NCBI GenBank assembly: GCA_036339395.1
Contig: JAYZBD010000083.1
Span: 1-9,769 of the forward strand
Source: SP202 sp036339395
Lineage (GTDB): Bacteria > Planctomycetota > Phycisphaerae > Phycisphaerales > SM1A02
DNA: 9,769 nt
Direction: 5' to 3'
This document shows, in pieces, positions 6,820 through 9,769 of the stretch (positions are counted from its first letter, which is position 1; the number at the start of each line of letters is the position of its first letter). A program made the position numbers and the translations under genes. The notes below the pieces were generated by a model that was not told where the DNA came from, ran no database searches, and saw only the letters and a list, made by a program, of their open reading frames with translations.

Positions 6820-8724
6820 ATGGCAAGCAAGCCTAAAAAGCAGGAAGCAGCAACTCCGGAGCCGCCGAGAACAACGGGGCTCTGGGTGGCGGGAATCTGT
6901 TGCCTGTCGCTTGCCATTGCTGCTGCTGCCGTCCTGGTCCTGAAACAGTTGGACCTGCTTGGTGCTTCCCTGCCGGGCTGTGGACCCCAGAGCGCCTGTG
7001 ACAAGGTGACAAGCACCGCGTGGGGGCGGGTCCCAGGCCTCGGGTGGCCTGTTTCATACGTGGGATTCAGCTACTTCCTCGCGATGCTCGCCTGTTGGTT
7101 CGGGGCAAGGCAGCAGGTACCGGTGTGGGCCAGGTGGACTGCAAGGGCAGGAGCACTTGCTTCATTCATCTTCATCATCGCCATGATCTCCCTTGAGGCG
7201 CTTTGTCCCTACTGCCTTGCAGCCCACGTCGGAAACGTCGGGTTCTGGATCACCGTTGAACTTTGGCCGGGACCGTCGACTGAACGCATGCGACATGGAC
7301 TGGTTCCTGCTGCAGGGGTGTTCCTGCTCAGTAGTGGCCTGATCGGAATCGTCCAGATGCAGCAGGATGAAGTGAAGCGTGTTCGAGGGGAAGAGATCGA
7401 GGCCCGGCAGGTGGATGAGATTGCCCGCGCCGCGATCAAGGCGGCCGAAGACAGTGAGCCTGAACCTGCCGCGGAGGATATTGATGACGGAGCATTGGTG
7501 GATTCGGGTTCTGCATCCACTCCCGCCGAACTCTTTGCCGGCCGATATCTTCTTGGTTCGGAAGATGCGCCTATCAAGCTCGTCATCATCTCGGATTACC
7601 AGTGCCCGGACTGCTACAAGTACGAGACCCAGGCAATGGGGTTGCTGAAGGGTCGCGATGACCTTTCCCTGAGTGTCAAGCATTTTCCGTTCTGCACAGA
7701 TTGCAACAGGCACATGTCTGCCAACAGGCATCCCAATGCATGCCGGGCCGCCTGGGCCGCGGAAGCAGCCGGCATTCTCGGTGGCAGTGATGCCTTCTGG
7801 GGAATGCATACATGGTTGTTTGAACAGAAGGGGGGGTTCACCCAGGCCAGTTTGAATGCCAAGGCCAGGGACCTTGGGCTTGATCCACTGGAGTTCAACA
7901 GCGTGATGCGAAGTGATGCAGTCAAGTCACTGGTTGAGTTGGATATCGAGGAAGCCAATGACCTTGGAATCTTCTTCACGCCCATGGTCTTCGTCAATGG
8001 AATCGAGTTGAAGTGGTATGCGATTCAATCAAGCCTGACTTCCACGGTCAACAAGATTTCCGCCGCCATCAGGAGTGGGGAGAATGATGGAAGCATCCAG
8101 GCCCCACCCCCGGCCGAGGAGAAATACCTCCTGGACTGGATGGGGGGACGCCGAGTTCCGTTCCCGCAAGCCGAGCATGCGCCCTTCGAGGGTGATTCGG
8201 ACCACCCGGTCGAGGCCGTGGTCTGGGTTGAATACAGCTCCGACTTCCTCCCGAAGATGGAAGTGGAGTTGAACCGGTTGAGGGATACGTATCCCGGGAT
8301 TCGTGTCAGTTATCGCGTGTACCCGGTCAGCAATGCGTGCAACAAGCGGGTTCATATATCCATCGACAGGTTCCCCTGGGCCTGCCTTGTGGCTACCGCT
8401 GCAAAAGCTGCCTGGATTACGGGGGGTGATGATGGGGGGCGGCGATACCACGAGTGGCTGCTTCAAAACGGTCCAGGAATCCGGGGAGAACAATCACTGG
8501 TGGATGGTGCTGCCGAGGTCGGGCTTGACCCGGTCCTGTTCCAGGAGGCGTTGCGTGGACCCGAGGCGGAAGCCATGGTTGCCGAGGATGTCCGGCTTGG
8601 GGGACAGGTTCGATTCCGGGGCCCTCCGGCCATCTGCATCAATGGGCGGCATGTACCCCGGTACACGCTTGAAGGTCACGACATCCTTGGAACGATTGTC
8701 GAAGCCGCTGCGAAGGGGCAGTAG
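6820..8724 (+). CDS. VKOR-family disulfide oxidase fused to two DsbA-like thioredoxin domains
   Basis: This 634-residue inner-membrane protein should make disulfide bonds in exported proteins, passing electrons from a DsbA-like domain through VKOR to quinone. Residues about 20-178 are the VKOR part with about five helices. Loop cysteines C54 and C60 and the active-site CPYC (C129, C132) have the same spacing as in the bacterial VKOR of Synechococcus. Five helices with a lysine-rich cytoplasmic N-terminus place the C-terminal half in the periplasm. A charged linker (about 182-235) leads to a DsbA-like domain (about 240-420) with catalytic CPDC (262-265) and a probable cis-proline in FTPMVFVNG (386-394). 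A second DsbA-like domain (about 463-632) has SSDF (473-476) where CxxC is expected, so it is probably not catalytic. C295 and C308 in the first domain align with C507 and C522 in the second, suggesting a conserved structural disulfide. Single-thioredoxin VKOR fusions are known; this tandem form is less usual. Its stop abuts that of the convergent secreted-protein gene. Confidence 0.9.
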   Translation: MASKPKKQEAATPEPPRTTGLWVAGICCLSLAIAAAAVLVLKQLDLLGASLPGCGPQSACDKVTSTAWGRVPGLGWPVSYVGFSYFLAMLACWFGARQQVPVWARWTARAGALASFIFIIAMISLEALCPYCLAAHVGNVGFWITVELWPGPSTERMRHGLVPAAGVFLLSSGLIGIVQMQQDEVKRVRGEEIEARQVDEIARAAIKAAEDSEPEPAAEDIDDGALVDSGSASTPAELFAGRYLLGSEDAPIKLVIISDYQCPDCYKYETQAMGLLKGRDDLSLSVKHFPFCTDCNRHMSANRHPNACRAAWAAEAAGILGGSDAFWGMHTWLFEQKGGFTQASLNAKARDLGLDPLEFNSVMRSDAVKSLVELDIEEANDLGIFFTPMVFVNGIELKWYAIQSSLTSTVNKISAAIRSGENDGSIQAPPPAEEKYLLDWMGGRRVPFPQAEHAPFEGDSDHPVEAVVWVEYSSDFLPKMEVELNRLRDTYPGIRVSYRVYPVSNACNKRVHISIDRFPWACLVATAAKAAWITGGDDGGRRYHEWLLQNGPGIRGEQSLVDGAAEVGLDPVLFQEALRGPEAEAMVAEDVRLGGQVRFRGPPAICINGRHVPRYTLEGHDILGTIVEAAAKGQ

Positions 8725-9588
8725 TCAATCAAAGACCATTGCTGCAGTCGGCAGGATGGCTGTCTTGACGCCGATGATTCGCGTGTCTGCTCGCGTGTCT
8801 GCACATCCTGAATTTGACGGCCGACTGACACGAAGAGACATCAACTGGGTCACGCCGAACTCGGATATGTCTACTCCTATCGCCTTGTACTCATAACTCC
8901 CGCACCGAGGGGTGCCGTTGTTCGTATAGCGACCTACATACAGCCGGTCGGGGGCTACACGTTTCCAGTCCTCGATGATCACGGGTTGGCCGATGACCTG
9001 TCCTGCCTCGTTCATCGCCTCGAGTTTCACGATGCTGTTTCCAGAAACCTCGAATACAAGTAGTTCTCCCACGTCGTCGGCAAGGGGACTGTCATCCCGA
9101 ATGACCTCCTCGAAATCCACGGTGAATGCATAGTGGGAACTGGATCTCAGGTCGACATATGCGTTGAGATTCTCGTGGTTCCAGGCATTGAGTATTCGAT
9201 CTGCGAACATCGTCTTGTCCAGTTCGCTTATGGAGCCTCCGTTGCCATCTTCGTCCTCGATGTCATGGACGCCTGGATCGCCAACACTGCAGTTGGGTCC
9301 CGTGATTACGCGGAATTTTCCGTTTGGGCCATCGTATTCAACATCACGAACACCTGCGGCGTAGATGAACTGGTCACTCATTGTTCCATCTTCCCACACG
9401 ACATACTGCAGCAGAATATCGTCGTGCTTGGCACCGGACGGGCTTGAGCAGCAGGGGGTATTCACGTGGATCTCAATCGTCGGACCACCGCCATTGCATC
9501 CTCCCCCGTCGACAGGGTGAACAAAGCCGAGAATGCTCCCGATGGCGGTTGCTGCTGCAAATGGTGTTGATGTTCGAAGGATACTCAT
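8725..9588 (-). CDS. Secreted cysteine-containing protein of unknown function
   Basis: I do not recognise this 287-residue protein. Residues 1-23 look like a signal peptide (basic R5, then the hydrophobic stretch PFAAATAIGSILGFV). GGGCNGGG (28-35) follows; C31 is not in a lipobox, since glycines precede it and the hydrophobic part is too far away. The mature part is acidic and looks beta-rich. It has six cysteines (31, 46, 47, 100, 229, 262), an even number that suits disulfides. EDEDGNGG (111-118) could be a calcium-binding turn. A segment NLNAYVDLRSSSHYAFTVDF (140-159) and a late VDISEFGV (239-246) have the feel of beta-sandwich surface proteins. There is no C-terminal sorting signal: the end is TAAMVFD. 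The start is ATG at 9588 with AAGGAG six bases upstream; an ATG at 9645 lacks one. Lying against the VKOR-DsbA gene, it could be a client of it, by inference only. Confidence 0.8.
   Translation of the reverse strand: MSILRTSTPFAAATAIGSILGFVHPVDGGGCNGGGPTIEIHVNTPCCSSPSGAKHDDILLQYVVWEDGTMSDQFIYAAGVRDVEYDGPNGKFRVITGPNCSVGDPGVHDIEDEDGNGGSISELDKTMFADRILNAWNHENLNAYVDLRSSSHYAFTVDFEEVIRDDSPLADDVGELLVFEVSGNSIVKLEAMNEAGQVIGQPVIIEDWKRVAPDRLYVGRYTNNGTPRCGSYEYKAIGVDISEFGVTQLMSLRVSRPSNSGCADTRADTRIIGVKTAILPTAAMVFD
8779..8802 (-). repeat. Perfect 12-base tandem duplication inside the secreted-protein gene
   Basis: TCGCGTGTCTGC (+ strand) occurs twice in a row with no mismatch. It is in frame and encodes ADTRADTR near residues 263-270, directly after the last cysteine. 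The exact identity suggests a recent slippage duplication. Confidence 0.85.
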
Positions 9589-9594
9589 GTCATG

Positions 9595-9600
9595 CTCCTT
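9595..9600 (-). promoter_or_regulatory. Ribosome binding site for the secreted-protein gene
   Basis: AAGGAG on the minus strand lies six bases before the ATG at 9588 and decides the start. A closer ATG at 9593 is out of frame, and the in-frame ATG at 9645 has no such signal. Confidence 0.7.
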
Positions 9601-9643
9601 GGATCGCCAGGCAACTCTGAAGAAGAGTCCAATTGCATACTGC

Positions 9644-9757
9644 ATGAATCAAGTCGATCCGTGGATCCCGGGGTTGATCCTGCTGGGGTGTCCCAATCAC
9701 AGCCCCTGTATGAATTGCGAGCGTTGTCGCAACTGGCGGCATGACCAGTACAGGTGA
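9644..9757 (+). CDS. Possible 37-residue CxxC mini-protein
   Basis: A short frame from ATG 9644 to TGA 9757 encodes a peptide with a hydrophobic stretch (WIPGLILLG) and then four clustered cysteines in CPNHSPCMNCERC, followed by a basic tail. The C-x5-C-x2-C-x2-C spacing could bind a metal. There is no well-placed Shine-Dalgarno (an AG-rich stretch lies about 17 bases upstream), other frames here are open too, and the reading frame lies in the upstream region of the divergent secreted-protein gene. It may well be a chance frame. Confidence 0.15.
   Translation: MNQVDPWIPGLILLGCPNHSPCMNCERCRNWRHDQYR
9715..9732. repeat. Short inverted repeat upstream of the secreted-protein gene
   Basis: TTGCGA and TCGCAA form a perfect 6-base inverted repeat around a 6-base centre (GCGTTG). 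It lies about 127 bases upstream of the start at 9588. It could be an operator or a small hairpin, but arms of this length occur by chance. Confidence 0.25.
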
Positions 9758-9769
9758 CGCAACCCGAAC

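Noticed and set aside
9590..9769. Minus-strand frame open from the right edge to a TGA at 9592-9590
   Set aside because: It would end next to the secreted-protein start, but another minus-strand frame is open over the same stretch and its translation has no recognisable feature.

Overview
The window is protein-coding bacterial DNA, moderately GC-rich, with almost no intergenic space. I see no rRNA, tRNA, CRISPR array, insertion sequence or phage gene. Two features point to a diderm (Gram-negative type) cell: the left-edge reading frame ends like an outer-membrane beta-barrel, and the right half carries periplasmic disulfide chemistry. The mix of an arginyl-tRNA synthetase with unusual residues, a VKOR-DsbA fusion, a permease-stress-protein fusion and a secreted orphan protein would suit a planctomycete or another deep-branching environmental lineage. 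That placement is a low-confidence guess from gene content.

Layout from left to right. Positions 2-64 (+) hold the last 20 residues of a protein that looks like the end of an outer-membrane barrel. It converges on a leftward operon of three genes: a permease fused to two universal stress domains (3712 to 1259), a 96-residue membrane protein (1262 to 972, ATGA overlap with the permease) and a sulfotransferase-like protein (968 to 96, GTG start 3 bases after the previous stop). A 73-base divergent intergenic region (3713-3785) separates this operon from a rightward block: a B12-binding domain fused to a MeaB-type GTPase (3786-4904), arginyl-tRNA synthetase argS (4910-6757, 5 bases later) and a VKOR-DsbA-DsbA-like fusion (6820-8724). 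A leftward gene for a secreted, six-cysteine protein of unknown function (9588 to 8725) abuts the VKOR gene tail to tail with no base between the stop codons. Positions 9589-9769 hold its upstream region.

How the genes may work together. The B12-GTPase protein looks like the first two domains of fused isobutyryl-CoA mutase (IcmF) without the mutase part. It would probably complete or chaperone an acyl-CoA mutase encoded elsewhere. The VKOR fusion should oxidise cysteines in exported proteins, and the neighbouring cysteine-bearing secreted protein could be a client. The permease operon may link solute uptake, nucleotide or stress sensing and sulfation of a surface polymer, but that link rests only on gene order.

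The most unusual items are the mutase-less B12-GTPase fusion, the VKOR protein with one active and one CxxC-less DsbA-like domain that share a second cysteine pair, and the permease/stress-domain/small membrane protein/sulfotransferase operon.
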